DNA of 37,202 nucleotides, from assembly GCA_024762395.1 (NCBI GenBank), contig JANTHP010000003.1, forward strand, positions 1 through 37,202. Reading direction: 5' to 3'. Position numbers and translations under genes: made by a program. Below the pieces are notes generated by a model. The model was not told where the DNA came from, did no database searches, and was given only the letters and a program-made list of their open reading frames with translations. The DNA comes from Anaerolineae bacterium. GTDB lineage: Bacteria > Chloroflexota > Anaerolineae > Promineifilales > Promineifilaceae. Positions 23,476-33,752 of this stretch are shown in pieces. The first letter of the stretch is position 1. Each line of letters opens with the position of its first letter.

Positions 23476-25920
23476 ATGAGTACGTACAATCCTCAAGAAA
23501 TCGAACCCAAATGGCAGGCCAAATGGGAAGAAACCGGCCTGTACCGGCAAGTCATTGACCACAGCAAACCCAAACATTACGCCCTCACCATGCTGCCCTA
23601 TCCCTCAGGCGACCTGCACATCGGCCACTGGTACGCCATGACCCCCAGCGACGCCCGCGCCCGCTTCATGCGCATGAAAGGGTACAACGTCATGTTCCCC
23701 ATGGGCTTCGACAGCTTTGGCCTGCCTGCCGAAAACGCAGCCATTAAACGCAACATCCACCCGCAAAAATGGACCTACGCCAACATCGAACGGATGCGCG
23801 GTCAGCTCCGCAGCATGGGCGCTATGTTCGATTGGGAACGCGAAGCCGTTTCTTCCGACCCTTCCTATTATAAGTGGACGCAGTGGTTTTTTAAGAAGCT
23901 GATCGAATTGGGGTTGGCTTACCGCAAACTGTCGGCGGTAGATTTTTGCCCCACTTGCAACACCACCCTGGCCCGCGAGCAGGTGTGGGGCGATGACCGC
24001 CACTGCGAACGCTGCGGCACGCCCGTCATCAAAAAAGATTTGGAGCAGTGGTTTTTCCGCACCACCGATTATGCCGAAGAACTGCTCGATTTCAGCCAAA
24101 TTAATTGGCCGGAACGGGTCAAAGTGATGCAGACGAACTGGATTGGCAAATCCACCGGCGCAGATGTGGTATTCAAGACGGAGCAGGGCGACGAGATGCC
24201 CATCTTCACTACCCGCCCCGACACGCTGTGGGGGGCGACCTTCATGGTGATGGCTCCCGAACATCCGCTGGTAGACAAAATCACGACGCCGGAGCAGGCG
24301 GACGCGGTGGCCGACTATCGCGCTGCCGCCGCCCGGATGAGCGACATTGACCGCGAATCGGCCGAACGGGAAAAGACCGGCGTTTTCACCGGCGCATACG
24401 CCATCAATCCGGTGAATGGCGAGCGTATTCCCATCTGGATAGCCGATTATGTGTTGATGGGGTACGGTTTTGGCGCGATTATGGCCGTTCCCGCCCACGA
24501 TGAGCGCGACTTTGCCTTTGCCACCAAATTTGGCCTGCCCATCATTGAAGTGATTCGGGGGCCGGAACGCAGCGATGATGACGGCCCGCTGACGGAGGCC
24601 TACATTGCCAAAACGGAAGGTCACATGATCAATTCGGGCCAATTCACAGGCACGCCGACGGCCGAGGGCATCGAAAAGGTGACGGCGTGGCTGGAGGAAA
24701 AGGGGATTGGCAAGAAGGCGATTAATTACCGCTTGCGCGATTGGCTCATCAGCCGCCAACGGTATTGGGGCGCGCCGATTCCGGTGATTTACTGCCCCGA
24801 ACATGGCGCTGTGCCTGTGCCGGATGAAGATTTGCCGGTGATGCTGCCGGAGGATGTGGAGTTTATGCCCACCGGTGAAAGCCCGCTGCGGTTCCATGAG
24901 GGCTTTTTGCACGCCGACTGTCCCATCTGCGGTAAACCGTCCAAGCGGGAAACGGACACGATGGATACGTTTATGTGTTCTTCCTGGTACCAATATCGCT
25001 ACCTCAGCCCCGATTATGACGAAGGGCCGTTTGACCCGGAGGAGGGGGCGTATTGGCTGCCGGTGGACCAGTACACGGGCGGCATTGAACATGCGACGAT
25101 GCACCTGATTTACACCCGCTTCTTCACCAAAGCGATGCGGGAGATGGGGCTGGTGGATTTCGACGAGCCGATGCTGGCGCTGCACAATCAAGGCATGGTG
25201 CTGGGCGAGGATAATGAGAAGATGTCCAAATCGCGCGGCAATGTGGTGGCTCCCGATAATTTGGTGCAGGAGTTTGGCGCGGATACGGTGCGGACGTATT
25301 TGATGTTTTTCACGAAGTGGGAGCAGGGCGGCCCCTGGAATTATGATGGCATTAAGGGGCCGCAGCGGCTGCTGCAAGATGTGTGGGCGATGGCGACGAA
25401 GGCGTATGTGCAGGGCGTGGTTAATGAGAAGGCTGATCGGGCGCTGCGCCGTAAGACGCATCAGACGATTCGTAAGGTGGGGGCGGATTTGGAGAGTTTT
25501 GGCTTTAACACGGCCGTTGCCGCCATCATGGAGCTGCGTAACAGCATCTTGGAAGCCCAACGCCGTGAAAATGTTTATGCCGAAAGCATGGATGAGGCCA
25601 TTGACAACCTGCTCCTGCTGTTGGCCCCCATCGCCCCGCACATTACGGAAGAGTTGTGGGCGCAGCGGGGTAAACCGTACTCCATCCACCAACAGCCCTG
25701 GCCCGAATGGGACGCCGCCATCGCCAAAGAGGATACGATGACGTTGGTGGTGCAGGTCAACGGTAAGGTGCGCGACCGCATTGAGGTTCCCGCCGGCACG
25801 CCGGACGAGGAGCTAAAGGCGCTGGCGCTGGCTTCGGAGAAGATTCAGAAGAATTTGGCGGGGCGGGAGCCGCGTAAGGTGATTGTGGTGAAGGGGAAGC
25901 TGGTGAATATTGTGAAGTGA
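23476..25920 (+). CDS. leuS: Leucyl-tRNA synthetase
   Basis: Class I synthetase charging tRNA-Leu, 814 aa, bacterial type. HIGH is at 48-51 (DLHIGHWYAM) and KMSKS at 582-586 (NEKMSKSRG). A zinc knuckle CPTC ... CERC lies near 157-180, and the CP1 editing domain contains TTRPDTLWGATF and a VPAHDERDF segment. The C-terminal domain ends VNGKVRDRIEVPAG, the usual LeuS tail. ATG at 23476 follows GGAGAG. Upstream are the alpha/beta hydrolase gene and the Leu-specifier T-box, so expression should rise when tRNA-Leu is uncharged. A terminator follows 41 bp after the stop. A long open frame on the opposite strand is a codon-bias shadow. Confidence 0.98.
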   Translation: MSTYNPQEIEPKWQAKWEETGLYRQVIDHSKPKHYALTMLPYPSGDLHIGHWYAMTPSDARARFMRMKGYNVMFPMGFDSFGLPAENAAIKRNIHPQKWTYANIERMRGQLRSMGAMFDWEREAVSSDPSYYKWTQWFFKKLIELGLAYRKLSAVDFCPTCNTTLAREQVWGDDRHCERCGTPVIKKDLEQWFFRTTDYAEELLDFSQINWPERVKVMQTNWIGKSTGADVVFKTEQGDEMPIFTTRPDTLWGATFMVMAPEHPLVDKITTPEQADAVADYRAAAARMSDIDRESAEREKTGVFTGAYAINPVNGERIPIWIADYVLMGYGFGAIMAVPAHDERDFAFATKFGLPIIEVIRGPERSDDDGPLTEAYIAKTEGHMINSGQFTGTPTAEGIEKVTAWLEEKGIGKKAINYRLRDWLISRQRYWGAPIPVIYCPEHGAVPVPDEDLPVMLPEDVEFMPTGESPLRFHEGFLHADCPICGKPSKRETDTMDTFMCSSWYQYRYLSPDYDEGPFDPEEGAYWLPVDQYTGGIEHATMHLIYTRFFTKAMREMGLVDFDEPMLALHNQGMVLGEDNEKMSKSRGNVVAPDNLVQEFGADTVRTYLMFFTKWEQGGPWNYDGIKGPQRLLQDVWAMATKAYVQGVVNEKADRALRRKTHQTIRKVGADLESFGFNTAVAAIMELRNSILEAQRRENVYAESMDEAIDNLLLLLAPIAPHITEELWAQRGKPYSIHQQPWPEWDAAIAKEDTMTLVVQVNGKVRDRIEVPAGTPDEELKALALASEKIQKNLAGREPRKVIVVKGKLVNIVK

Positions 25921-25961
25921 AACGTGATGCGTGATGCGTGAAACGTGATGTGTGATGTGTG

Positions 25962-25996
25962 ACGGCCGTTCCTCGTGTGGGGAACGGCCGTTTTTT
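25962..25996 (+). terminator. Terminator of leuS, built from two ACGGCCGT motifs
   Basis: Stem ACGGCCGTTCC / GGAACGGCCGT with a short loop, then TTTTT. Each arm contains one full copy of the window-wide palindrome. The 40 bp before it are imperfect GTGATGTGTGATG repeats. Confidence 0.9.
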
Positions 25997-26010
25997 ATCC
26001 AACTATCCAA

Positions 26011-27084
26011 TCATTTCAGCGGCAACGGCCGTTTTCCATGCCCATTTAGCGATACTGCAACCTCATTAGCCGGAATATCCCGTTCCACAGCCAGCGCTAT
26101 TGCCCGCATTTGCTTAACCAGCCGGGCAAATCTTTCTGGTTTTAGCGATTGACGGCCGTCCGACCACGCCTCTTCCGGTTGGGGATGCACTTCTAAAATC
26201 ACCCCGTCGGCTCCGGCGGCTACGGCCGCTTTTGCCGTTGCCCCCACATATTCCCATCGTCCCGTCGCGTGGCTGGGGTCGGCGATGATGGGCAGATGGG
26301 ACAAATTCTTGATGACCGGAATGGCATTGATGTCGAACGTATTGCGCGTTTCTGTCTCATTGGCCCGGATGCCGCGCTCGCACAGCATCACATTGTTATT
26401 GCCGTGGCTCAGAATGTACTCGGCGCTCATCAACCATTCCGTCGTCGTGCCGCTGAAGCTGCGTTTGAGCATGACCGGATGGCCTGACTTGCCGATGGCG
26501 TTGAGCAAGGTGTAATTTTGCATATTGCGCGCGCCCACTTGCAAAATATCGGCGTATTCGCAGACCAGCGGAACCAGCGCCGGGTCCATCACCTCGGTGA
26601 TGACGGGCATTCCGGTCGCTTCGCGGGCTTCGGCCAGGTAGCGCAGCCCTTCTTCGCCCAATCCCTGGAAGGAGTAGGGGGAGCTGCGCGGTTTGTACGC
26701 GCCGCCGCGCAGGATGTGCGCCCCCGCTTCTTTGCAGGCGTGGGCGACTTCCAGCAGTTCCGTGCGCCCTTCGATGGAACACGGGCCGGCCATGACGACT
26801 AAATCGCTGCCGCCGATGGTGACGCCGCCTACCTGGATGAGGGTGTCGTTGGGTTTGAATTCTCTGCTGGCCCCTTTGTACGGTTTGGAGATGGGCATGA
26901 CGGTTTCAACGCCGATCATGCGGCCAAGTTGGCGGCGGTCGAGGGTACGGCCGTCGCCAATCACGCCAATTACTGAACGGTCTTCGCCGATGATGACGTG
27001 GGTTTTACATCCAACTGCTTCGACGCGCTCGATGATGGCGTTTACATGTTCCTGGGTAGCGGCCGGTTTCATTACTACAATCAT
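26011..27084 (-). CDS. 3-deoxy-7-phosphoheptulonate synthase (DAHP synthase, type I beta)
   Basis: First enzyme of the shikimate pathway: condenses phosphoenolpyruvate and erythrose 4-phosphate. 357 aa. Residues 1-65 are a ferredoxin-like regulatory domain as in Thermotoga-type enzymes ([14 protein letters not shown] start). The catalytic barrel has AGPCSIE (99-105), [16 protein letters not shown] (126-141), the [10 protein letters not shown] lysine segment, and DPSHATG and [13 protein letters not shown] metal residues. The regulatory domain suggests feedback by Tyr or Phe. ATG at 27084 follows AGGAAG; upstream in-frame codons run through palindromic repeat and are rejected. The chorismate mutase gene is 167 bp upstream on the same strand. 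Confidence 0.95.
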   Translation of the reverse strand: MIVVMKPAATQEHVNAIIERVEAVGCKTHVIIGEDRSVIGVIGDGRTLDRRQLGRMIGVETVMPISKPYKGASREFKPNDTLIQVGGVTIGGSDLVVMAGPCSIEGRTELLEVAHACKEAGAHILRGGAYKPRSSPYSFQGLGEEGLRYLAEAREATGMPVITEVMDPALVPLVCEYADILQVGARNMQNYTLLNAIGKSGHPVMLKRSFSGTTTEWLMSAEYILSHGNNNVMLCERGIRANETETRNTFDINAIPVIKNLSHLPIIADPSHATGRWEYVGATAKAAVAAGADGVILEVHPQPEEAWSDGRQSLKPERFARLVKQMRAIALAVERDIPANEVAVSLNGHGKRPLPLK

Positions 27085-27142
27085 GATTTCTCTTCCTTTT
27101 TGTAGGACGATTTGGCAAAGGGTGTGTTTCATCTCAGTTGAT

Positions 27143-27204
27143 GTATCGGGAATTGAAATTCCCGATACTTGGCTCAACGTTTCGGGAATTCCAATTCCCG
27201 AAAC
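27143..27204. repeat. Pair of GGGAATT/AATTCCC palindromes
   Basis: 27143-27168 (GTATCGGGAATT ... AATTCCCGATAC) and 27179-27204 (GTTTCGGGAATT ... AATTCCCGAAAC), in the spacer between the aroH-type gene and the DAHP synthase gene. They are the same in design and nearly in sequence to the pair at 21618-21683. Confidence 0.85.
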
Positions 27205-27251
27205 ACGCACTTTTCTCAACTCATTTGAAATGCACCCTTTAGCAAATCGTT

Positions 27252-27707
27252 TTACGGTTGCGGCACTAAGGCCATGAATTTTTCGATCTCTTCCGCCGGA
27301 ACGGGCGGGACATTATCTTTGTCGGGGCGAAGCGAGGCAGCTTCGTGTAAATAAATGTGCTTGAGTTCTTTGGGGGATTTGGTTGTGTTCCAATGCAGCA
27401 AAACGCGGATACAGTGGGGCAGGCCGTCGGGTACGTCCATTTCATGGCCGCACAGCAGCGCCACATCGTACCAACCGAGTTGACGCGCGGCCGTTGCCGG
27501 GTAGGTGGCGTTAATGTCTCGCGTTGTCGTGAAGTAGGCGCTGGCAACGTCATTGGGGTCTATGTCGTTGTATTGGATCATCGTAAACAGCAGTTCTCTG
27601 GATGCGGCCAGGATGGCTTCTTTGCTGTTTTCGGCGACGGTGGTTGCGCCGCGCAGTCCGCGACACATCATTGGATTTTGTGAGGGGGTACGGCCGTTTT
27701 CTTTCAT
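27252..27707 (-). CDS. aroH: Chorismate mutase, AroH type
   Basis: Converts chorismate to prephenate on the way to Phe and Tyr. 151 aa; the B. subtilis AroH is about 127. Active-site residues align with B. subtilis: Arg19 (Arg7) in [10 protein letters not shown], Cys86 (Cys75), Glu89 (Glu78), Arg101 (Arg90) and Tyr119 (Tyr108), with identical spacing. The extra length is about 12 residues at each end. ATG at 27707 follows AAGGGA. An internal ATG pair at codons 13-14 would give the B. subtilis N-terminus and is the main alternative. It is followed by the DAHP synthase gene, a two-gene aromatic amino-acid unit. Confidence 0.93.
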   Translation of the reverse strand: MKENGRTPSQNPMMCRGLRGATTVAENSKEAILAASRELLFTMIQYNDIDPNDVASAYFTTTRDINATYPATAARQLGWYDVALLCGHEMDVPDGLPHCIRVLLHWNTTKSPKELKHIYLHEAASLRPDKDNVPPVPAEEIEKFMALVPQP

Positions 27708-27737
27708 ATGGGTTCCCTTATCTAATGTAGCTTGGAT

Positions 27738-27832
27738 GTAACCATACAGGTGACAATCGCTTTTTCCAGAGGTGTTAGCCAAAGCCACGATGGTTAACAA
27801 GTGACTGTCACCTCTGGTAGCTGTATCGTTAC
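27738..27832. mobile_element. 95-bp MITE-like inverted-repeat element, copy B
   Basis: Ends are GTAACCATACAG and CTGTATCGTTAC. The interior CCAGAGGTGTTAGCCAAAGC and AAGTGACTGTCACCTCTGG match copy A at 10091-10185, with the same length. It lies just upstream of aroH. A short palindrome (27834-27851) abuts its right end. Confidence 0.8.
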
Positions 27833-27860
27833 GTTCGGATTGCCAATCCGACTTACAAAC

Positions 27861-27890
27861 AAAAAAAGACGCGGTCTTGATGACCGCGTC
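27861..27890 (-). terminator. Terminator, probably of asnA
   Basis: Stem GACGCGGTC/GACCGCGTC with a 5-base loop; on the minus strand it is followed by TTTTTTTG. It lies 278 bp after the asnA stop. Confidence 0.8.
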
Positions 27891-28168
27891 TTGTCAAGTT
27901 TGTTCCTTTGCCTCTGGCTTTTACCTACGACAAACAAACCTCCTCAGCCAATTGCGGTCTGAGCGGCGTTCCAAAAAAATAAAAGCCAAAGTAAAACTGT
28001 TTCTGCATGGCAAGCATGTTACCAGTTTGAAGGGGTTCAGTCAACCCTTGCAAAGGCGCAATTTACCTAAATAAATCCTCTGATTTTTGTTCAAAACGTC
28101 TAAATTAACGGGCTTTCAGATTGAATTGCGCTTCCCGGAGGTTGAGAGCCTCCGGGAAGGCGATTAAT
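27891..28168. other. Spacer downstream of asnA
   Basis: No gene is seen. It holds one strong hairpin at 28131-28159 (CTTCCCGGAGG/CCTCCGGGAAG) directly after the asnA stop, without a T-tract, possibly protecting the mRNA end. The rest is unremarkable AT-richer sequence. Confidence 0.5.
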
Positions 28169-29311
28169 TCACTCTAACACAAAAATCTTCCGCTCGGCGC
28201 ACATCTCCTTCAAAATGTCCGGCCAAACGGTGACGCTGACTTCGCCCAGGTGGGCTTTGCGTAACAGCAGCATCATTGTCCGTGATTGGCCGATGCCGCC
28301 GCCGATGCTCAATGGAATCTTGTCGTTCATAATCGCTTGATGGTAGGGCAGCTTGAGAAAATCCATTTGCCCGGTGATTTCTAGCTGCTGTACCAGTGTT
28401 TCTTTGTTGACGCGGATGCCCATTGAGGATAGTTCGTGCCGCCGCCGGGTGACCGGGTTCCAGACGAGAATGTCGCCGTTTAAGCCGTGCATGGGACGGC
28501 CGTCTTTAGAGACCGTCGGCGTTACCCAATCATCATAATCGGCGGCCCGCATCTCATGCGGAAAGCCGTCGGCCAGTGTCCAGCCGATGCCGTAGATGAA
28601 GATGGCGGGATATTTTTGGAGAACGGCCGTTTCTCGCTGTTTGCGCGGCAGGTCCGGGTACATCGCCAAAATATCCTCCGCGTGCAAAAATGTCAGTTCC
28701 TCCGGCAGATTGGGGTATTTGTCGTTTTTTAACTGCGGGAACAGTTCCTGCACGTGCTTTTCCGCGCCTACCAACACCTTCCAAATCTTCTTCACCACAT
28801 CCGTCAGAAAATCCAGATTGCGGTCTTCGGCCGTAATCGCCCGTTCCCAATCCCATTGATCCACATAAACACTGTGGTCATGATCAAGAAAATAATCCTT
28901 GCGCACTGCCCGCATATCCGTCAGCAGCCCCTCGCCCGGCTTCATCCCAAACTGATTCAAAGCCATTCGTTTCCACTTTGTCGCCGCCTGTACAACTTCA
29001 GCATCAATGGGATGCTGGTCGTAATCATTGGAAATGTGGAAGCCGACGGGCGTGCGCGAGCCGTCCCGGTCTAAATAATCATTGACGCCGCTGTGTACAT
29101 CAACAATGAGCGGCACTTGCACCCGAATCAGGTTCAATTCTTTGCATAAGTTGTCCTCGATGTAATCTTTGGCAGCGTACAAGGCGATTTGGGTTTCTTT
29201 GGGATCGAGTAAAGATTCGTAATCGGTAGGTAAGACCTTTGCCAAATCTGCATAATTACCGATGCCCGGCCCGGCCAAATCGGCTTGTTTGTTGGCTAAT
29301 AAATCTGACAT
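28169..29311 (-). CDS. asnA: Aspartate-ammonia ligase (ammonia-dependent asparagine synthetase)
   Basis: Makes asparagine from aspartate, ammonia and ATP; related to class II aminoacyl-tRNA synthetases. 380 aa (E. coli about 330), with small internal insertions and a longer N-terminus. Family motifs: RVQVPLIVDVHSGVNDYLDRDG (about 63-84), the catalytic core AVRKDYFLDHDHSVYVDQWDWE (about 134-155), and the motif-3-like SIGGGIGQSRTMMLLLRKAHLGEV near the C-terminus. ATG at 29311 follows AAGGAG. The gene diverges from rpoB. With leuS and the aromatic genes it makes an amino-acid and translation neighbourhood, but there is no common operon. Confidence 0.95.
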   Translation of the reverse strand: MSDLLANKQADLAGPGIGNYADLAKVLPTDYESLLDPKETQIALYAAKDYIEDNLCKELNLIRVQVPLIVDVHSGVNDYLDRDGSRTPVGFHISNDYDQHPIDAEVVQAATKWKRMALNQFGMKPGEGLLTDMRAVRKDYFLDHDHSVYVDQWDWERAITAEDRNLDFLTDVVKKIWKVLVGAEKHVQELFPQLKNDKYPNLPEELTFLHAEDILAMYPDLPRKQRETAVLQKYPAIFIYGIGWTLADGFPHEMRAADYDDWVTPTVSKDGRPMHGLNGDILVWNPVTRRRHELSSMGIRVNKETLVQQLEITGQMDFLKLPYHQAIMNDKIPLSIGGGIGQSRTMMLLLRKAHLGEVSVTVWPDILKEMCAERKIFVLE

Positions 29312-29464
29312 GGTTTGACTCCTTTGTCCAAGTGGGTTGTGAGATAATGCAAGTCGAAGGGTGAAATGCTGCTGCGGTGGCTCGCCTTGGCTCTTACAGG
29401 ATACTCAGGAGAGGGGCGGTTTGTCATGTGCCAAATGTCACCATTCCTTTTATGCGAAAATAAT
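29312..29464. other. Spacer between divergent asnA and rpoB promoter
   Basis: No gene is seen. It must contain the asnA promoter on the minus strand; a CATTAT box near 29350 is a weak candidate only. Confidence 0.4.
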
Positions 29465-29493
29465 TTGACAAGATAGGACGAGGTACATATAAT
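29465..29493 (+). promoter_or_regulatory. Consensus sigma-70-type promoter of rpoB
   Basis: TTGACA (29465-29470), 17-bp spacer, TATAAT (29488-29493): a perfect consensus. The expected start near 29500 gives a leader of about 200 nt. Confidence 0.9.
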
Positions 29494-29575
29494 ACCATTT
29501 CGCTTGTTAGGTATTATGCTTTTATGACAAGGAGCCCCAGACGGGAATGGCATTTTGATAACAAAGAGTTCCAGG

Positions 29576-29606
29576 GGGTGCAACAAGGCGGTTGCACCCT
29601 TTCTTT
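29576..29606 (+). terminator. Hairpin with T-rich tail in the rpoB leader (possible attenuator)
   Basis: GGGTGCAAC/GTTGCACCC around a 6-base loop, followed by TTTCTTT. It lies 97 nt before the rpoB ATG. In many bacteria rpoB is controlled through an upstream attenuator, usually behind the L7/L12 gene; here no ribosomal protein gene precedes it. Confidence 0.7.
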
Positions 29607-29702
29607 GTGCAGAATGCCTTTTTGCTGTTTGAGGCGAGAATATATCCATGATTAAGAAGGTGAACCGTTGTGTTTGTCTTCCAGGGAGCAGGTGAAATAT
29701 AA

Positions 29703-32700
29703 ATGGCTAAACTTCCGACCAAAAGTTACGCGCGTACAACCAATCCACTGAAATTACCTACGCTTATTGATGTTCAATTGAAATCGTTTGATCACTTTAT
29801 AAATGAAAGTATTGCAGCGTTGTTCGATGAGATCTCGCCGATTGAAAGTTATAATGGGAATTTGAAGCTGTTTTTCCCCAGTAATCGGCCGGAGGTGGAG
29901 GGGTTTGACCTCAAGTATTGGTTTGGTGAGCCGAAATATAATGTAGAGGAATGTGTAGAGCGCGATATGAGTTATGCGGCCCCGCTGCATGTGCGGGCGA
30001 TGCTCTACAGCGCTGATTTGGACCAGCCGGTTGTGCAGGAAATTTTTATGGGGGATTTCCCTTTGATGACGCCTGCAGGCACGTTCATTATTAATGGTAC
30101 TGAACGGGTTGTTGTTAGCCAGTTGATCCGCTCGCCCGGCGCTTATTTTGAGGTGGTGGATGAGCGGACGACGGGACGGCCGTTAGCCATGGGCAAGTTG
30201 ATCCCGGATCGCGGCGCCTGGATGGAGTTTGAAACCCGTAAAACGGATTACATTACCGTAAAGTTCAATCGGAAACGGACAGTGCCGATTACGCTCTTCT
30301 TGCGGGCGATGGCGGCTGTTGACGACGGGCTTGGCGACCCGCTGTTTAAGACGGGCAGCGATGAAGAGCTTTTGGCGCTTTTTGAAGATGTGGATACGAA
30401 CGGCGAACATCTTTACATTCAAGGCAGCCTGGAACAGGAGCCGGCCTGGGATGAGGATAAGCCAATTGCGCAGCAGGCGTTGATTGAGTTTTACAAGCGG
30501 ATGCGCCCCGGTGATCCGCCTACGCTGGATAATGCTACGCAGTATCTACAGGAACAGCTTTACGATCCGCGCCGGTATGATTTGGCGGCAGTGGGCCGTT
30601 ATAAGTTGAATAAACGCCTCGGATTGCAAGAGGTTGTGCCGCTTACGCATCGCACGCTGACTCAGCATGATTTGGTGCGATTGATTCGGCGTATGATTCA
30701 AATTAACAACGGGCAAGAAGGGCCGGATGATATTGATCATTTGGGCAATCGCCGCGTGAAGACGGTGGGGGAATTGCTTCAGGCGAAGCTGCGTGTTGGG
30801 TTGCGTCGTATGGAACGTGTTGTAAAGGAACGCATGTCTATTCGCGGCAATGAGAATGTAACGCCGATTTCGTTGATTAATATCCGCCCGGTGGTGGCGG
30901 CTGTGCGTGAATTTTTCGGCAGTTCGCAGTTGAGCCAGTTTATGGAGCAGGCGAACCCGCTGTCGGAGTTGACGCATAAGCGGACGCTGTCGGCGCTTGG
31001 CCCCGGCGGGCTGCGTCGGGAACGGGCCGGGTTTGAGGTGCGTGATGTGCATCATAGTCATTACGGCCGTATCTGCCCCATCGAGACTCCTGAAGGCCCG
31101 AATATCGGTTTGATTGGTCGTTTGGCGTCATACGGCCGTGTTAACAAATACGGCTTTATCGAAACCCCGTACCGTCGTGTGCAAAATACCATCCCCGGCG
31201 ACAGCGACGAATTAGTTAATCATGACGCCTTTGAAAACATCGTAGACCCCGAAACAGGCGAAATCATCGTCTCCGCCGGTGAAACTATCACCAAAAAACA
31301 TGCCAAAAGCATCAAAGCCGCCGGCATTGCCGAAGTGCGTGTGCAGCCATTCATTACCGACGAAATCGTTTATATGTCGGCTGACGAAGAAGACCCGTAC
31401 ACCATTGCTCAGGCCAATGCCAAATTGGACGAGCGCGGCCAGTTGATTCAAAGGCGCGTTTCCAGCCGTCGTAACCAGCAATTCCGGTTCACCTCCGTGC
31501 AGCGGGTTGATTTTATGGATGTAGCGCCGCGCCAGATCGTAGGTATTTCGGCCGCGCTCATTCCCTTCCTGGAACATGACGATGCCAACCGCGCCCTCAT
31601 GGGTTCAAATATGCAGCGTCAGGCCGTTCCGCTCCTTCAGCCCAATGTTTCTGTCGTTAGCACGGGTATGGAGCTGCAAGCTGCGTACAATTCCGGTCAG
31701 ATTGTTTTGGCTGGGGCCGATGGCGAAGTTGTCAGCGTAACAGGCGATAAAATTGTCGTCATGGAAGCGGGTGGCCCGCATACATACAACTTGCGCAAAT
31801 ACAATCGTTCAAATCAAAGCACTTGCATTGATCAACGCCCGGTTGTCATAAAGGGCCAGCGCATCAAAGCTGGCGAGGTGCTGGCTGACAGTTCCTCCAC
31901 CGAGTATGGCGAACTGGCTCTCGGTCAGGATGTTTTGGTTGCTTTCTTGTCTTGGGAAGGCGGCAACTACGAAGATGCCATCATCGTAAGCGAAAATATG
32001 GTGCGGAAAGACCACTTTACATCTATCCACATCGAAAAACACGAAGTAGAAGCGCGTGACACGAAATTAGGGCCGGAAGAAATTACCTATGACATTCCCA
32101 ATGTGAGCGAAGATGCGCTAAAAGATTTGGACGAACGAGGGATCATTCGTGTTGGCGCCGATGTAAATGAGAATGATATTTTGGTCGGTAAAATTACTCC
32201 CAAGGGTGAAAAGGAGTTAAGCCCTGAGGAGAAATTGCTGCGTGCGATTTTTGGAGATAAAGCGCGCGAGGTGAAGGATTCCAGTTTGCGTCTGCCGCAT
32301 GGCGCCCGTGGTAAGGTGGTGGATGTTCATGTGTTTACCCGTCAGCATGACCGCGATTTGCCGGCTGGTGTGGAAACGATGGTGCGGGTAAGTGTGGCGC
32401 AGCGGCGCAAAATCTCCGCCGGCGACAAGATGGCTGGGCGACATGGGAACAAGGGTGTTATTTCTAAAATTGTCCCCATTGAGGATATGCCGTTCCTGGA
32501 TGATGGAACTCCGATTGATATCGTGCTAAGCCCGCTTGGCGTGCCCGGTCGTATGAATATCGGGCAAGTGTTGGAAGCGCATTTGGGTTGGGCTGCCAGC
32601 CGCTTGGGTTTCCGCGCTATTACGCCGGTGTTCGACGGGGCTAATGAAAATGAAATTGCGGCTGAATTAGCACGGGCGTGGCTCATTGAGTACGCCTGGC

Positions 32701-33638
32701 AAATTGCATCAGATTGGGCTTGGGATTGGCTCCAGGAGATGGAATATGATCTTGAGTCGCTTGAGGATGATGATGCCGCGCGTAATTTGTTTATTACGGC
32801 CTGGTTGGGCGAACTCGGTTATTCTGTTGAACAATTGGAGATTGATTCTATGTATGCCCGGCGGGCTGTTGCCCGTGAATGGCTTCGTCAGCGCGGTTGG
32901 GATGCAACGGCCGTTTTCCCTGAAAACACCGAGGAAATGAGCAAGATGGACTGGGTTCCGTGCGATCAAGTCGCCATCGAAGCCGCTGTGCGTGAGTGGT
33001 ATACGCACATGCTGGAAACTTATGGCGACTCTTTGCCTGAGGCGGTTCATGTTGATCCTAAAACGACGGAGTTAGATAAGTTGCAAGAGCTGGCTGCTCA
33101 GATTACGGTTGCAACACACAGCCCGCTCCCAATTTTGGGTAAGGAAAGATTGTACAACGGTAAGACGGGACGGCCGTTTGACCAGCCAGTGACAGTAGGC
33201 GTCGTTCATATGCTCAAATTAGCTCACCTTGTTGAAGACAAGGCCCACGCCCGTTCCACCGGGCCATACTCCCTTGTTACCCAACAACCGCTAGGCGGTA
33301 AGGCCCAATTCGGCGGCCAGCGCTTTGGCGAGATGGAAGTGTGGGCGCTAGAAGCCTACGGTGCCGCCTACACATTACAAGAAATGCTAACCATCAAATC
33401 TGACGACGTACAAGGCCGCGTCAAGACTTACGAAGCCATCGTCAAAAACGAACCTATTGACCCACCAGGCATTCCCGCTTCCTTCCGGGTTTTGGTCAAG
33501 GAATTACAAAGCCTTGGCCTGGCCGTTGAAGCCATAACAAACTCAGGCGACGTCATACGTTTTGGCAAAGACGACGATAAGCGCCACCAGGGTTGGGCCA
33601 GAGGTGGCCTGATGGACTTAGTCCGCGATCGGCGCTAA
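29703..33638 (+). CDS. rpoB: DNA-directed RNA polymerase subunit beta
   Basis: Catalytic beta subunit, 1311 aa. The rifampicin-pocket region starts [10 protein letters not shown] (about 408-417) and continues to SALGPGG. Relative to E. coli, Asp516 is Glu415, Asn518 is Ala417 and Arg529 is Thr428. The conserved active-site blocks [21 protein letters not shown] and the C-terminal [39 protein letters not shown] pattern are intact. Between PVFDGA (about 974-979) and LYNGKTG (about 1149) lie some 170 residues where B. subtilis has about 20: an insertion of roughly 145, rich in Trp and acidic residues. ATG at 29703 follows AGGTG. rpoC does not follow; the next genes are rpsL, rpsG and fusA. Confidence 0.98.
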   Translation: MAKLPTKSYARTTNPLKLPTLIDVQLKSFDHFINESIAALFDEISPIESYNGNLKLFFPSNRPEVEGFDLKYWFGEPKYNVEECVERDMSYAAPLHVRAMLYSADLDQPVVQEIFMGDFPLMTPAGTFIINGTERVVVSQLIRSPGAYFEVVDERTTGRPLAMGKLIPDRGAWMEFETRKTDYITVKFNRKRTVPITLFLRAMAAVDDGLGDPLFKTGSDEELLALFEDVDTNGEHLYIQGSLEQEPAWDEDKPIAQQALIEFYKRMRPGDPPTLDNATQYLQEQLYDPRRYDLAAVGRYKLNKRLGLQEVVPLTHRTLTQHDLVRLIRRMIQINNGQEGPDDIDHLGNRRVKTVGELLQAKLRVGLRRMERVVKERMSIRGNENVTPISLINIRPVVAAVREFFGSSQLSQFMEQANPLSELTHKRTLSALGPGGLRRERAGFEVRDVHHSHYGRICPIETPEGPNIGLIGRLASYGRVNKYGFIETPYRRVQNTIPGDSDELVNHDAFENIVDPETGEIIVSAGETITKKHAKSIKAAGIAEVRVQPFITDEIVYMSADEEDPYTIAQANAKLDERGQLIQRRVSSRRNQQFRFTSVQRVDFMDVAPRQIVGISAALIPFLEHDDANRALMGSNMQRQAVPLLQPNVSVVSTGMELQAAYNSGQIVLAGADGEVVSVTGDKIVVMEAGGPHTYNLRKYNRSNQSTCIDQRPVVIKGQRIKAGEVLADSSSTEYGELALGQDVLVAFLSWEGGNYEDAIIVSENMVRKDHFTSIHIEKHEVEARDTKLGPEEITYDIPNVSEDALKDLDERGIIRVGADVNENDILVGKITPKGEKELSPEEKLLRAIFGDKAREVKDSSLRLPHGARGKVVDVHVFTRQHDRDLPAGVETMVRVSVAQRRKISAGDKMAGRHGNKGVISKIVPIEDMPFLDDGTPIDIVLSPLGVPGRMNIGQVLEAHLGWAASRLGFRAITPVFDGANENEIAAELARAWLIEYAWQIASDWAWDWLQEMEYDLESLEDDDAARNLFITAWLGELGYSVEQLEIDSMYARRAVAREWLRQRGWDATAVFPENTEEMSKMDWVPCDQVAIEAAVREWYTHMLETYGDSLPEAVHVDPKTTELDKLQELAAQITVATHSPLPILGKERLYNGKTGRPFDQPVTVGVVHMLKLAHLVEDKAHARSTGPYSLVTQQPLGGKAQFGGQRFGEMEVWALEAYGAAYTLQEMLTIKSDDVQGRVKTYEAIVKNEPIDPPGIPASFRVLVKELQSLGLAVEAITNSGDVIRFGKDDDKRHQGWARGGLMDLVRDRR

Positions 33639-33660
33639 ATATCGAGTTAATAATTTACTC

Positions 33661-33692
33661 GCGGAATTTCCGAAAAAATCTCCGCTTTTGTT
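33661..33692 (+). terminator. Probable terminator after rpoB
   Basis: GCGGAATTT pairs with AAATCTCCGC (one bulged C), followed by TTTTGTTT. It starts 23 bp after the rpoB stop. Confidence 0.6.
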
Positions 33693-33719
33693 TGACAACA
33701 TAGACGATTGTGATAGAAT
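33692..33719 (+). promoter_or_regulatory. Promoter of the rpsL-rpsG-fusA-tuf operon
   Basis: TTGACA (33692-33697), 16-bp spacer, TAGAAT (33714-33719). It immediately follows the rpoB terminator and gives a leader of about 205 nt before rpsL. Confidence 0.7.
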
Positions 33720-33752
33720 GCCACTTCGTATGTCTGCCAACAATATTAGTTA

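Noticed and set aside
23605-25692. 695-codon open frame opposite leuS
   Set aside because: It lies wholly antisense to a certain leuS, has low-complexity His/Arg/Gly composition, no ribosome site and no recognisable domain: a codon-bias shadow.
27085-27219. Upstream extension of DAHP synthase
   Set aside because: It translates the two palindromes; ATG at 27084 has a good ribosome site and gives the family N-terminus.
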